From NCBI GenBank assembly GCA_025677835.1, contig JAIXMR010000062.1:62001-126000 (forward strand): a stretch of 64,000 bases of DNA, read 5' to 3'. The stretch's first letter is position 1. Every line of letters starts with the position of its first letter. The translations under genes were made by a program, and so were the position numbers. A model generated the notes under the pieces. The model was not told the DNA's origin, searched no databases, and saw only the letters and a program-made list of their open reading frames with translations. Positions 11,919 through 23,104 of the stretch are shown piece after piece. The DNA is from Sporodiniella umbellata. Lineage: Eukaryota > Mucoromycota > Mucoromycetes > Mucorales > Rhizopodaceae.

Positions 11919-13085
11919 AAGCTGTGCGTGTTAGTGCTAAGAGAAAAAAAATAAAAAGTTTCCTGAACTCGAAACATTAGAAGACAAAGTGCATGAGCTA
12001 TTTGTTTCTGAAACTGAGCTAGCGATAACACGCCATGAACAGGATTCGATGGATGATCTCCTTTTGTTTGCCAACATAAATCTAGAAGAAGAAGGCCAGG
12101 AAGAGGTGGACGAGTTTGGTAGAGTAAAAGAGTGGCGGTATTCGGAAAGTGCCAGTCGTCGCCGAAGAGAAGAAAGAAAGAAAAGAGCTGCACAACTTTT
12201 ACAGACCGAGGATCTCACAGCAGAAGAAGAGGCAGAACAACAAGGTTTGTGGACGGACGATGAGTTTGATGACGATGGAAAAAGAAGCGACCAGCTGAAT
12301 GCTATTGAAACTACTGAGATTGACAATTTGCTAAAAGAGATTGGGGACGAGTACAGGTCACTTGAGATGGTAAAATCCAAATTCGAAGCATGGAAAACAA
12401 CCTATTACGAAGACTATCAAAAGGCTTTTGGGAGTTTGAGTTTGCCTGGAGCGTTTGAATTTTTTATCCGCTTAGAGTTGCTTACCTGGAACCCTTTTTC
12501 GGTAAGTACAGGGGATCCAATCGAGAGCAACCCAGCACTGATTCGGTCTGCACATAGGATCCAATTGAGTTTGACAGTATGGAGTGGCACAAAACGTTAT
12601 CGGAATATGGTGTGTCTGCAGAGCATGAGGACCCTGACACGGAGATGTTGAACAAAGTAGTCGAGAAATGCATGACAAAGAAGATTAGAAGTTTACTGGA
12701 TACAGTCAACGGACGCTCATCAAGACAGATGAGATATGCTTCTCAAGTTCTAGAGCAGCTATCTTACTACATTGACACAAACGGCAAGGCATACAAGGTA
12801 ACTGATACAAAATAAGCTTACAGTCATAATAACCCAAGTTTTCAGGATCTTGCTCAAGAGTTTATTCAAATACTAGATAAACAGATCGACAGGATTGCAA
12901 AGGTGACCGAAACGATGTCATTAAAACCAGATCTTGACCCAGAAGCCAAGAAAGCCAAACAAAGATTATTCTCCAGTTATTGTAAATATTTAAAAACACT
13001 AGCACTTTTACGCCGCCAACTCCCAGAAGATCTGCTGCAGCCATTAAATCACAAGATATCCAGAGTCTCCAGCCGATTTTCTTGA
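10541..13085 (+). CDS. GCFC-domain protein (PAXBP1/ILP1/Ntr2-like, spliceosome-associated)
   Basis: Nine exons: 10541-10622, 10693-10822, 10884-11163, 11207-11270, 11330-11563, 11628-11875, 11959-12501, 12558-12797 and 12846-13085; phases close to 686 aa. The N-terminus (MFKK...KNIRRKV) matches the basic start of GCFC proteins. It is followed by KKKKVKKTTLSFE and the acidic low-complexity region. A coiled-coil stretch (about 260-340) holds YTYFQELAQYVNDLGECL, the usual GCFC signature. The C-terminal GCFC domain follows (from about FEAWKTTYYEDYQKAF). Known for the family: Ntr2/ILP1/PAXBP1-like proteins act with TFIP11/Ntr1 in spliceosome disassembly or in transcription. The intron at 11876-11958 carries a 30-nt A run. 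It is convergent with PHO85, with only 139 nt between the stop codons. Confidence 0.88.
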
Positions 13086-13224
13086 ATTGATATTCTTGTA
13101 AAAAAACTTTTTTTTTCTGCCCTTTAGCATAATCATTTGGTAGTTTATGGGAGGTTTTTTTTTTTTTTTTTTTTTTTTTGAGAGAGAGAGGAATAATAAA
13201 CATATTTTATTATTATTATTGTCA

Positions 13225-14163
13225 TTATTGATCTGTGGTATTATTCGCTCCATAAAGATATCTTACTTCATTAAAGTAAGCATGCTCAAGAGCGTCTTTC
13301 GCATTGACTCTCAATTGAGGCTGATATTGAAGCATTTGGTGTAGTAGGTCGATGCCGATAGGATCGATAGCAGTCAAGACCTGAGCAATATGTTGAGGAG
13401 GGTAAATGACCTGGGGAGGCTTATATTCGGGGAACTGAGAGATAGAAGGCCATGTCTGCTCAGTGGGAGTACCGAGTAGACGAAAGATTTTCTGTAGTTG
13501 GTCTTCGTTTGTCGTTCCAGGAAACAAAGGACGCCCAGTATACATCTCGGCCATAATGCATCCTGCAGACCAAATATCAATCGAAGTCGAGTACATGCGA
13601 GAGCCCAAAAGCACGTCGGGTGCACGGTACCAGAGAGTGACCACCTCGTTTGAAAATGTGTTTACGGGAATTCCAAATGCTCGAGCCAGACCAAAATCGC
13701 CCAGTTTGAGTTGTAAGTTTTTGTTGATCAACAGGTTTTGAGGCTTCAGGTCACGATGTAACACTCGGTTGTTGTGGCAGTATGCAATGCCGCTCAAGAG
13801 TTGGTACATGAACGACTTGATTCGGCTACTTTCCATAGCCCCTCGTGTGGCACGAGCTGTAGTTTCCATATATTTTTTCAAATCTTGGTCTAGGTATTCA
13901 AACACAAGCGTCAATTTACTCTCTGTATGAATAATGTCTTGAAGACGCATGATGTTTGGATGCTTTAGTTCCTTCATCAGCGAAATTTCTCGAATGGCTG
14001 TCGAGGGTGCGCCTTCTTCAGGGTCAAGATGAATCTCTTTGAGTGCCACAGTTTCCCCTGTCGCCCTACTCTTTCCTTTGTAAACCGTTGCATAAGTGCC
14101 TTCGCCTAATTTTTCTAGTCGCTTATAACGCTGATCGGGTGGGTAGTTGTTGTTGGAGGCCAT
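13225..14163 (-). CDS. PHO85: Cyclin-dependent kinase Pho85 (CDK5-like)
   Basis: Intronless, 312 aa, full length for the family (yeast Pho85 is about 305). Visible motifs: [12 protein letters not shown]-loop, VALKEIHLD with the catalytic Lys, the cyclin-binding PSTAIRE helix, [23 protein letters not shown], and a T-loop with [21 protein letters not shown], the Pho85/Cdk5-type loop with Ser instead of a phosphorylatable Thr. Role from the family: phosphate sensing, glycogen metabolism and polarity with several cyclins. Start ATG at 14163, chosen because the kinase core begins 15 residues later and no upstream in-frame Met exists. It converges on the GCFC gene. Confidence 0.95.
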   Translation of the reverse strand: MASNNNYPPDQRYKRLEKLGEGTYATVYKGKSRATGETVALKEIHLDPEEGAPSTAIREISLMKELKHPNIMRLQDIIHTESKLTLVFEYLDQDLKKYMETTARATRGAMESSRIKSFMYQLLSGIAYCHNNRVLHRDLKPQNLLINKNLQLKLGDFGLARAFGIPVNTFSNEVVTLWYRAPDVLLGSRMYSTSIDIWSAGCIMAEMYTGRPLFPGTTNEDQLQKIFRLLGTPTEQTWPSISQFPEYKPPQVIYPPQHIAQVLTAIDPIGIDLLHQMLQYQPQLRVNAKDALEHAYFNEVRYLYGANNTTDQ

Positions 14164-14569
14164 AGCTATTCTTAGTTTTCTTCAATGAAACGGTTGCACA
14201 CGTATAATCTATTGAGGTTCTCGTGCGGCTGGGGTGGATATGATTTTCAATATATAAACACAGAAAGTCTATTGACACACAAGAGCAAGATAAAGTCCAA
14301 AAAAAAAAAAAAAAAAAAAAAAAAAATAATAATAATAATAGATATAACAAAAAAGAGAAAGGAAAAATAAAGTGATTTTTTTTTTAAGAGAGAATGAATG
14401 AGTAAGAGAGTAGGTGCGTGCAAGTGCGTAGAAGAGGAGATAGATACAGAAGAAAAGAGTGGAGCGATTTTATTTGTTGTTTTTGTTTTTTTTTTGTTTT
14501 TTTTTTTTTTTTTTTTTACACACGATACTATTTCGAATCCCGGTAGGAATAGCTGCCAGAGACGCTTCA
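14164..14569. other. PHO85 upstream region, homopolymer-rich
   Basis: This holds the PHO85 promoter side. It contains an A28 run at about 14299-14326 followed by (ATA)n, and T-runs at 14485-14517. No gene is supported here. The open frames in this stretch are poly-Phe/poly-Lys artefacts. Confidence 0.5.
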
Positions 14570-16860
14570 ATCAGTAGAACAAGCAATGATAGTCTTTCTT
14601 TGACAACAATTGTTTTGATGAAAACGTTAAATTTGATCACTTTGGGAAAATTAAATGTCCGTAGTTGAAAATGGTTGTTCCAAAAAAGAAACCATTCGTC
14701 CCTTTGCTTCTAACCTCTGCCGTATTGGTAGAACCGAAGCTTAAAGTATGTTGCAAGAAAAGTAACTGGACGTTTTTAAATAGGATGCTCTGCTCATTTT
14801 CTTTAGAAACAAGACGCTAAGCTCAATTACTTTGCCCATCTGTCGTACGGCTAAAAAGAACCCAGCTCAGTCTTATCTAAAGCTGAAAAAAATAAATAAA
14901 AAAATAAAATAAAACGCGGCCTGGACGAGAACGTACCCTCGTCTCTTACTAAGCGCCATCAGTCTAGAAGGCCAAAAAATTAAACTGCGAAGGAGTCCAA
15001 AGTAAATCTGGGCTTTTCCTTATCCATCCACCACTTGTTTAAAAAGGCATAACAGAAAGAAAATTGAGTATCAATTGCCGGTGGTATTTTTCATAGGGTA
15101 AAAAAAAAAAAAAAAGCTGCGGTCTTGGTCACCGTAGTACTGCGTATTGTAGGCTCTCTCAACCAAAAATGGCTTGCTTCTCTTAAGAATTCTCCAATGT
15201 GTTCCTGCCAAACTCTTGAGAGTAGATGGCATTTTGTGGAGCTAGAGCAGAAGTTAGGGACATCCTTATGACACTTGACAAGCATCAGCTTACAGACTTG
15301 TGTTGAAAAAAATCTGGTGCGTCATGTTTTTGGTATCCTCCAGACTTTCTCAAAGTAATAAAACATCAATGTAGACTAATTAGAAAACCCCCACGGTACC
15401 CGTTAGCGTGCTTTTAACTCTGAAAGGCAAATTTGATCATTTAATGAGCTATCTAATAGCTTGTACAACCTAATGATCTTCTTGCCTTGTATAAAATCTT
15501 GTCCGTGTCGAAAAACTCATTTGAAGGCAAAAATAACGCTTGAAAATGAAACAGGATACTGTCGATCATCAGGTTGGTTTTTCTTCTGTATTGCTACCTT
15601 GAGTTTTTCTTTTTTAAAAAAAAAAAAAAAAAAAGCGGAGGATAGTCAAGAGACAAACATGCTTTCAACTTTGTCAATAGACAGGCTACATTGATCCTAC
15701 AAAAACTCGGTCACTGATAGTCTAAAAGTATTTTTATACTAAAAAGGCCGCTTAATAGACTCTATCTATCCTTCGTACTGGGTATTCTTTTCTTGTTTAT
15801 CCTATGCAGTTCATTGCTTTGGTTTTCAACCCAATAACTGAGATATCTTTTAGCGTATTTCTTTAGTATTTTAAGATCTATTGAACGAGACATGGGCTAC
15901 TGTTCGCGGAAGGTTTTCAAATTTGGGATTTTATATACTGTTTGTAAAGGGGGAGGGGGAAAAGTAGTGTGGATAAACGAGAATGGTAAGCATAAACTTT
16001 ATTTTGATGCTTTAGAATCAACGAAAGAGTACCAAAGAATCGTATCAGTAATACGTTGGGTTCTTTTTTCCAAAAAAAAAAAAAAGAGGCTAATAGTAGC
16101 CTCAATACGACTCTTTATGAGCTGTTCTTAATAAAAGACACTTGAAACAAACTAAGGGAGTTTTTGTCAGCAATTATTCCTGTACACTATCAACACACAG
16201 ACCGTTACATAAAACGAGAAAGTAGAGTTGCTTTTTCTTTTTTTACAAAGTATTGCTTTGAAGCGTTTCCTCTCAAATTCAGCAAGTGCTCAGAAAGTTT
16301 CAAGAAGAATGTCAAACAAGAGTACACATATTCGTTGTCTTGCAAGGGTTACTTTTAAAACGTGTAAATCGAGCTGCGTTGTTGACAGTCGCCATTGTAA
16401 ACAAGGATTATATCCAAGCCATCCTTACTCAAACAAGTAATAGGACGTATGATGTTACGCTTCATGATGATTGAAGTGAATGCTTTCAGCAACAGGTTAT
16501 TGACAAGTGATTTGATTAGTTGTATAATCATATATACAGCTTTTTTTTTTTTTTTTTTTTTTTGAGGGGACACGTTCCTTCAGCTACATTAGACTTTGAT
16601 ATACAACAGCCAGTTGTAGTAGGAAACTTCAATCTTAACCTACATATGCCAGCTCATCGTACTTTGGAATGGCTCCACCGATACTGACAATTTTTTTTTG
16701 AGACAAAGGATGGGAGTGTTATGGGCTGTGAAAAAAAACTCAACCGTTGGCTGGAACAATGTATTTGATAACGTCTTTTTCTCGTCCAACGAAACTGTTG
16801 CTGCTAGAGTCTTTTTTAAAAGATGATTCCTAGTGAAAACAAGACAAAGCAAAACGGATG
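14570..16860 (+). mobile_element. Decayed non-LTR retrotransposon (LINE) endonuclease region
   Basis: Broken plus-strand frames carry LINE ORF2 endonuclease traces. Near 14618-14668 the frame reads LNLITLGKLNVRS, the typical 'LNVRS' opening of an APE-type endonuclease. Near 16570-16686 it reads VPSATLDFDIQQ followed by VVVGNFNLNLHMPAHRT, matching the G-D-F-N active-site strand with D changed to N. Between them, fragments such as 16286-16474 are coding-like but interrupted by stops and frameshifts. No reverse transcriptase domain, target-site duplication or terminal poly(A) could be assigned. The element is non-functional by inspection. Boundaries are approximate. Confidence 0.55.
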
Positions 16861-16968
16861 TTGTTTTGACTTGTAATTTTAGAAGGCTCCTCTATCGATA
16901 AATGAATAAAGCATGTATAAAAAAAGAAAAAGAAAGAGAGAGAGAGAGAGACAGAGGTATTAAAGAGG

Positions 16969-16989
16969 AGAGCTACGAGCCGTAGCTCT
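16969..16989. repeat. Perfect 9-bp stem, 3-nt loop hairpin
   Basis: AGAGCTACG, then AGC, then CGTAGCTCT. It lies about 350 bp upstream of the AGC kinase start and just after a (GA)n run (16936-16951). Function unknown. Confidence 0.6.
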
Positions 16990-17082
16990 GACAGTTTCCA
17001 AGACGTCGTGTTATTTTTAGGCTCAATTCTATTTATTGTTTCACTTTCCATATGAAGGAGTTTGTTTACATCTTTTTAATTA

Positions 17083-17119
<37 letters not shown>

Positions 17120-17340
17120 GGGCTACAAATGATATGCCATGTGAATCCAAATAATTTACTATTATCTTTGGGCAATAATTCCATGAATCAGTCGAAATGT
17201 AAACAAAAAGGCAAGTTGTTGATGTGATTGAGAAAATAAGAAAGAGAGAGAGAGAGAGAGCTATAAAATAGAAACTCCGAGGCCCAAAAGTATTTTGCTC
17301 CTTTCTTTTCTCAATCCATATTTTAATACCTACAAGCAAT

Positions 17341-18349
17341 ATGAACTTTGCTTTGAACAACAAAGAAGCACTTTTGGACGCATTGTATGTGTTATACGAA
17401 CAGTCGAGAGAAGATAAAAGAGAGAACGTGCAACGATTTATAGAACTATGTAAGGATTCTAGGGGGAAAAAAAAAAAAAAAAAAAAAAGGCCACTCAACC
17501 TGTTCTTAGATAAGCCGATCTATGAAAAAGAATTAGAGCACAGGATGTCTATTCAGGATTTCAAAGTGGTTCATAAAGATGCGTTTGCCAGAGGAGCCTT
17601 TGGCAAAGTGACACTTGTGAAGCATCAAGGGCAGATCTATGCGATGAAGATTCTGAATAAATCCTACCTGATCACCCAAATCGACCGTTCGTCCCCTATG
17701 GAAGAAAAGTTGATTCTGTCTGGATCGCATGAGTGGTTACCCAGCCTCTATTGCTCTTTTCAGGACGCAAGGAACCTTTATCTGGTGATGGAGTATGCTC
17801 CTGGAGGCGATTTACAGGGCTTGATGGAACGAAGGGACTTTCGGTTTACGGAAGAGGAAGCCAGATTTTATATAGCTGAGTTGACCTTGGCTTTGGAAAG
17901 TGTGCATAGGCTAGGTTATATGCATAGAGATATCAAACCAGGCAACATCTTGATCGGCCTTGATGGACATATCAAGCTGGGTGATCTGGGGTCCTGTATT
18001 GCCATTGATACCAAGGTAAGCCAATATGGGATGGACCCTTTGTTGCTCATCGTACTGTTTTAGAATCCACTTTTTATGGTGGGCACCATGGCTTACGTGT
18101 CACCCGAAATGTGCAATTCAGAGGGAAGCGATCCTTCAAAAGGACAGGCGTATGGGATAGCCTCTGACTGGTGGTCTGTAGGTGTCGTACTTTATGAGTT
18201 GCTTTATGGCACGCCCCCTTTTACTGGTAAAGATATACAGATCCAGATGAAGCTACTGGATCCAACTTTTAATATTGAGCTTGACTCTTCGATTTCTGAT
18301 GTTGCAAATGACTTAATAGCAAAGTAAAAGTAAAAATACAAGAAAAAAA

Positions 18350-18380
<31 letters not shown>

Positions 18381-19277
18381 CACTTGGAGATACATTCTAC
18401 ACCCAACCCAAAACCGTTCACTAAACAAAAAGTCTATCTTAGGCTGTTACACAAGTCAAGTACCCATCGCTTGGATGTTTCTGGTGTACGATCCCATCCT
18501 TTCTTTAAAGGGGTGGTATGGGACACGTTGCATAGTTCAAGCACACCACCGTTTGTGCCGGTACTTTCATCACTCGAAGACTTTACTTTCTTTTCAGCGA
18601 CACCCGATGAGGAAGAGGAGGAAGAAGAAGAAGAGGAAGTTGGCAAAGACGGGGACTTTCTGTTTATTGGTTATACGTTTAGCTCAAGACAGAACCAAGG
18701 ACCGGCCGACCATGGCTTACAAGCCAAACTAGCCGAATACGAACAACAGACAGCGGCGTTGATCCAGACCGACATCGAAAAACAGGCGCGGATCGAGGGA
18801 CTGGAAAGAGCGCTTACGTCGAGGGATGAAGCGAGCCAGACTGTGAATGAGGTGAGGTGCAATAGCCAAGGGATTCCAAAGACAGAAAGCCGTGGGGGCA
18901 AGTCCCGGATTCTGACGGCGTTATGGCAAAGGGACCGAGAGCACCTTCATGAGGTCCAACAGGCACTCGCGTCCTCCGAGAGTCAGTTGGCTCATCTCAG
19001 ACGCGAGGTGACGCGCCTGAACCGAGAGATCAAGGCCTCACCCACCAAGCTACCGCCCTCGTCTTACCCCAAAGGCCCCAAAAATAACACCCAACGCACC
19101 CACCTGCTCCGGCCACTCTTTAGTGAACAAGAATCCATCGCCAGTACCCAACACACCCTCACTGCACGCGCTCGGCTCTCTCGCGTCAAATCAGAGTTGG
19201 ATCCAGCATTACAAAACAATATCGATCGCTCTCAACCTAACGTTGATTCACTTCAAAAGCAAATAAAGTCTATTTAA
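17341..19277 (+). CDS. AGC protein kinase, DMPK/MRCK/citron-like, with short coiled-coil tail
   Basis: Exons 17341-17449, 17510-18015, 18064-18323 and 18443-19277; 569 aa. The N-terminal helix region (LLDALYVLYEQS, then NVQRFIELYKPI) is the capping segment found before DMPK/ROCK/MRCK kinase domains. Kinase core: RGAFGKVTLV, YAMKIL, MEEKLIL, MHRDIKPGNIL, GDLGSC, VGTMAYVSPEM, DWWSVGVVLYELLYG, HRLDVSGVRSHPFF and the AGC tail element FLFIGYTFS. After about residue 380 an acidic Glu run leads into coiled-coil heptads (about 420-540). Odd points: the DFG motif is DLG, and the tail lacks the PH/CNH domains of animal MRCK. The family links Rho-GTPase signals to actin and growth. It converges on the AMPK beta gene across 120 bp. 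Confidence 0.88.
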
Positions 19278-19296
19278 CATCCAACGTTATCGATAC

Positions 19297-19297
<1 letters not shown>

Positions 19298-19330
<33 letters not shown>
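19298..19330. repeat. (AAT)n microsatellite between two stop codons
   Basis: About 11 units of AAT, followed by a (GT)n tract at 19369-19385. Both sit in the 120-bp gap between the convergent AGC kinase and AMPK beta genes, so they lie in both 3' UTR regions. Confidence 0.85.
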
Positions 19331-19397
19331 GTAAAAAAAAGGTGGGACTTTGTCAAGGCTTTTTTTTGTGTGTGTGTGTGTGTGTTTTTAGTGATGA

Positions 19398-20596
19398 TTA
19401 TTCATGTTTGGGAGAGACGGGGCGATAGTACATGGTGGTGACATACTAAGTAGGGATGAGTATACAGAGGTGTGTTTGAGAAAGGCTTACCTTTTGACGA
19501 TAGCGTGTGGTGGTGGCCAAAGCAAGGACGTTATCTTTGATGGAGCATGCGTAGAGATGATTCAAGGTGACGTGGTTAGGCTCAATCAGCACCGAGTTAT
19601 CTTCCTCACTCAGGGTATGAGAGTTCAACAAGACTTTGTCCAGGTGCGGGGGTAAGATGGGAGGCTGTGGCTGTTTCTTTTCCCAATCGATCATCCATTG
19701 GCTCTGGGTTTCGCCTGCTTCAGAAGCCTCTGCCATCTTTAGAAACTCGGGTGGGATCGTGCTCGTATAATACGCATCCTGTGTGGATCCGACCGTCAGA
19801 TCATCCTCGTCTTCTTCCTCATCTTCTTCTTCCTCCCCGTCCATGACCTGTAAATAATTGACAAGATTGCCGTCTGGGTCGGTGGCCGTATCAAAATCGT
19901 TGGAACATTTCCATTCATCGTCGACAATAAACTTGAGTCGATGGGTGCCCGGCGGCAGGTCCAGGACAGCATTAAAGTCATGTGTGCTGTGGGCAAAAAG
20001 GTAAGAGAAAAAAAAAAAAAAGTGCCGGCAGAGACAGCCTGCGGGATGATTTACCTCTTGACTAGCTTGATTTTGTTCTTCCAGTCGTTGAACGTGCCCG
20101 TCACATAGACGTTATTTCCTCCCTGCGTCCAGGTGATGATGGTAGGTATGCCTAAAAGATAAGCTGGGGCGTTCTGGAGATATAAAAAAGATAGCTTACC
20201 TTGTGTCGCCTGGCTGCCTGCAGGCGTCTGATGACTGACGGCCAGCGAGGGCTCTTCGTCTGCTTCCGAATCGCGAGTGACGCTCAGGCCTCGCGCACGA
20301 TAATAAGGCCCGCTAATGGACGCTCGATGGGGATGGTAAGAAGAAGTAGAAGACGATAAAGAGTTGAACCAAGGACTCGCTCCTCCTGTCGTACTTGACA
20401 CCCAACCTGATTTGCCCGTAGACACAGGTACCGCCTTGGGAACTGGCTTCTCTTCGGCTTTTTCTTCCATCGCTACCTTCTGCTGCCTATCTTGATGCTT
20501 GCTATCTACTAATAATGTCTCTGCAATACCGGCAGAAGAGCTGGCTTGGCTTTTGTGTTGATGAATGTTGGATTCGCTTGAATTCGTATTTCCCAT
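19398..20596 (-). CDS. AMPK/SNF1 complex beta subunit (Sip2/Gal83-like)
   Basis: Exons (minus) 20596-20200, 20151-20055, 19986-19491 and 19445-19398; phases close to 345 aa. The start MGNTNSS is a good N-myristoylation signal (Gly2, Ser6). The carbohydrate-binding module (CBM48), about residues 135-215, contains ITWTQGGNNVYVTGTFNDW, LPPGTHRLKFIVDDEW and the D-x-DG-N-VNYLQV end. An acidic spacer follows, then the AMPKBI/ASC domain (IPPEFLKM, PPHLDKVLLNS, NHLYACSIKDNVLALATT, and after the last intron YVTTMYYRP). Role: scaffold holding the Snf1 and gamma subunits and directing their location in glucose and energy sensing. The last exon of 48 nt is short but family-conserved. Confidence 0.94.
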
Positions 20597-21468
20597 TCTC
20601 TCTCTCTCTCTTTTTTTTTTTTTTTTTTGGACAGGAAAAAAAAAAAAAAAAAAACTGGAAATGAAAATGATGATGAAAATTTCTTTTTTATCTTTTCAAA
20701 AACAAAACGCTGTCATAAAAGGAAAGAAATTATATGCTGTGTTTTTTTTTTTTTTGGTGAAGCCAATTGAAATATAAATCTTAAATATGAATGTATCTGC
20801 ATTGATAGCTGGTATTGGATCTGAGATGAGTGAAAGTAAGCCCAATCGATTTGTGAACGGAGCATCTGATTGGCTTTTATCAAAAGAGGAGGTCCAATAG
20901 GGGTAGCGCTACTCTTTCTGGAAAATAACTCTGTCAACCTTTATCCATCAAACCATCGATTCATCCAGCAATGATGTACGTCGATGTATAACCAGTTGCA
21001 AGTCCTCTCTAAATTCAAAAATGCACAAAGACACACATAGAGCGTCTTTACTCAGCCTTTTGCAGGTGACCATCAAAGAAAGAGAGATACGTTTGCTCAA
21101 GGCTACTAAAGTGAGCTACAAGAAAGGCTCGTTTCTTTTTTGTACGGTTGGAATACATGTCAGTTCAAAATAAGGGATGTTACAGGAGAGCTCTTGCGAA
21201 AACAAATCGTTTCTAATGCATTCAACACACATACAAACCCCTCCCCATCATCCAATGTACTCCGTAATAACAAAAAAAAAAAATAGTATGTGATCTTGGT
21301 TCGAATACAAATAAGTCCATTAGAGTATTGACCGAAAAGCTTTTTAAGTTTTGTTTTTAAGTTTTGTTTGTTTTTTTTTCTGCTTTTTCTTTCTATCCAC
21401 CCACACACTATGGTAATAGAGAGAAAATAGCCACGGTCCAGAGATTAATGATGGATCTAATATAGACG
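20597..21468. other. Intergenic region with unresolved coding-like segments
   Basis: A (CT)n/T tract immediately upstream of AMPK beta (20596-20630) probably belongs to its leader. On the plus strand an ATG near 20788 opens 37 codons (MNVSALIAGIGSEMSESK...). A separate frame near 20900-21170 reads coding-like (...VTIKEREIRLLKATKVSYKK...). I could not join these into a convincing gene, and the minus strand is also partly open. Treated as unresolved. Confidence 0.35.
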
Positions 21469-22082
21469 ATGTCTGAAGCTGAAATCAACTATTACAAGAA
21501 GAAATTCAATGCGTTGACTCAAGGTCATGGCATAAGCGTGGATGTTTTAAAGGAGATTTACAAGGTGGCTCAAATCCAAGTGTCTGATGAAGAGATCCAA
21601 GCACAGGTAGTGTTAAAGAAAAACGTCCCAAAGGGAAGCCTCTTTAACGACCCAACAAACAGATCCAATCCATTGACTCGAAAAGTCATGGTAAAGTAGA
21701 ATTGGAAGACTTTTTGTCTGCTATGGATAAAGTAAGTACACAAAAACACCAAGAAACTCAGCTTATGCATACGTTGTTAGCAACACGAATTGGACGCAGA
21801 AGACAGTATATCCAAAGTGTTCAAAATGCTAGACACCGACAACGATGGCCAGATTAACGGTGACGATCTAAAGAGGGGTGTTTCGCTCTTTGGTAATAAC
21901 CTATCCGAAGAGGAAGTAAAGGAAATGCTTTCCTCTGCTGATATCGATGGGGATGGACTCATCAACTATGAAGAGTTTGTGAAAATCATGGCAAGTACCT
22001 ACATCTTTGATAGAACATCACATCACTCATCAACCTCTTTCTCTAGACGCCTTCCAAAGTAAACGGTCAATCTTTCCTCTAA
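21469..22082 (+). CDS. Calmodulin-like EF-hand protein (two intact C-terminal EF-hands)
   Basis: Exons 21469-21606, 21663-21731, 21781-21990 and 22047-22082; 150 aa, calmodulin-sized. The C-lobe loops DTDNDGQINGDD (EF3) and DIDGDGLINYEE (EF4) keep the calcium-ligand pattern. The N-lobe loops are degenerate: EF1 is short (ALTQGHGISV) and EF2 reads DSKSHGKVELED. It should bind about two calcium ions and act as a calmodulin or myosin-light-chain-like regulator rather than calmodulin itself. The last intron uses a GC donor (ATG|GCAAGT at 21991). With it the protein ends TPSKVNGQSFL; a GT donor three bases on would read into long nonsense. Partner unknown. Confidence 0.85.
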
Positions 22083-22417
22083 ATAAAGTGGGCCTCTCCC
22101 TTTTTTTTTTTTTTTTTTTTTCAACCTTTTGTCTCTCCTTGGCCGATTTAAAATTAGTTCGCTTACACGTTTACAATCCTTAGTGTCAATCTACAGCCTC
22201 ATTGAGCTCTGGTCTTTACAGAAACCATACGCATACCCTCTTTCTCGGTTTTTATCTTTTTGGTTCTTGTTTTTTGCTTTAGACGCTTACAGTCCATACG
22301 TAGATCGGCCTTTGAAAACTCTTTTTTTGATTCTTAAACTGAGTTTTCTCTGTGCTTACCCTCCCCCCCTTTCTCTTTTTCCTCTATTTTTTTTAAAAAA
22401 AAATTTCCAATTTTTCT

Positions 22418-22972
22418 ATGACTCAAGTAGAACAAAGCGCACTTTTACTTCAAAGACAACTAAGAGGTAAGAGCGATTCATTCTATGACCACTGATTTCT
22501 ATTGAATTATTCTTAATAAAAAAAACCTTTATTTCAATACTTTAGATCTACAAAAGAACCCAGTAGATGGTTTTTCAGCTGGTCTTATTGAAGACAATGT
22601 TTATGAAGTACACCTAACACAAAACTGAAAGCTCTGTTTTTTTTTTTTTTATAAGAAAAAAGGGCTACCTTGACATAACTGTTTTACTAAGCATGTATCT
22701 ATCCTTTCTTTTCTAGTGGGAGATTCTCATTATCGGTGCACCTGAAACTATATAGTAAAATTGACAGGTGTCATTTATGCAGCTTTGTGTATCAATAACT
22801 TTCTGTTTTTAGTGAGGATGGATTCTTTAAGGCTCGTCTGTCTTTTCCAACCGTAAGTAATTTTCAAGAAAAAAAAAAAAAAAGAAAAAAACAGACATCT
22901 ATAAATCATAATAAAGGCCAAAGAGTTTTAGTACTTTGGTTTTCTTTAGAATCACTTTAAAAGCGGTCATAC

Positions 22973-23003
<31 letters not shown>

Positions 23004-23073
23004 CTAGAGTTACCCCATCGAACCACCTTCAATGGTTTTTCTCACAGAGATGTATCACCCAAACGGTAAGGGC

Positions 23074-23104
<31 letters not shown>

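Noticed and set aside
11870..12380. Minus-strand Ser-rich frames
   Set aside because: Antisense shadows of the acidic GCFC exon 7.
14530..14560. tRNA-like T-loop (TTCGAATCCCGG)
   Set aside because: The 5' side of the stem does not pair (CTAT before the loop), no D- or anticodon arm lies upstream, and a poly(T) tract interrupts where they should be.
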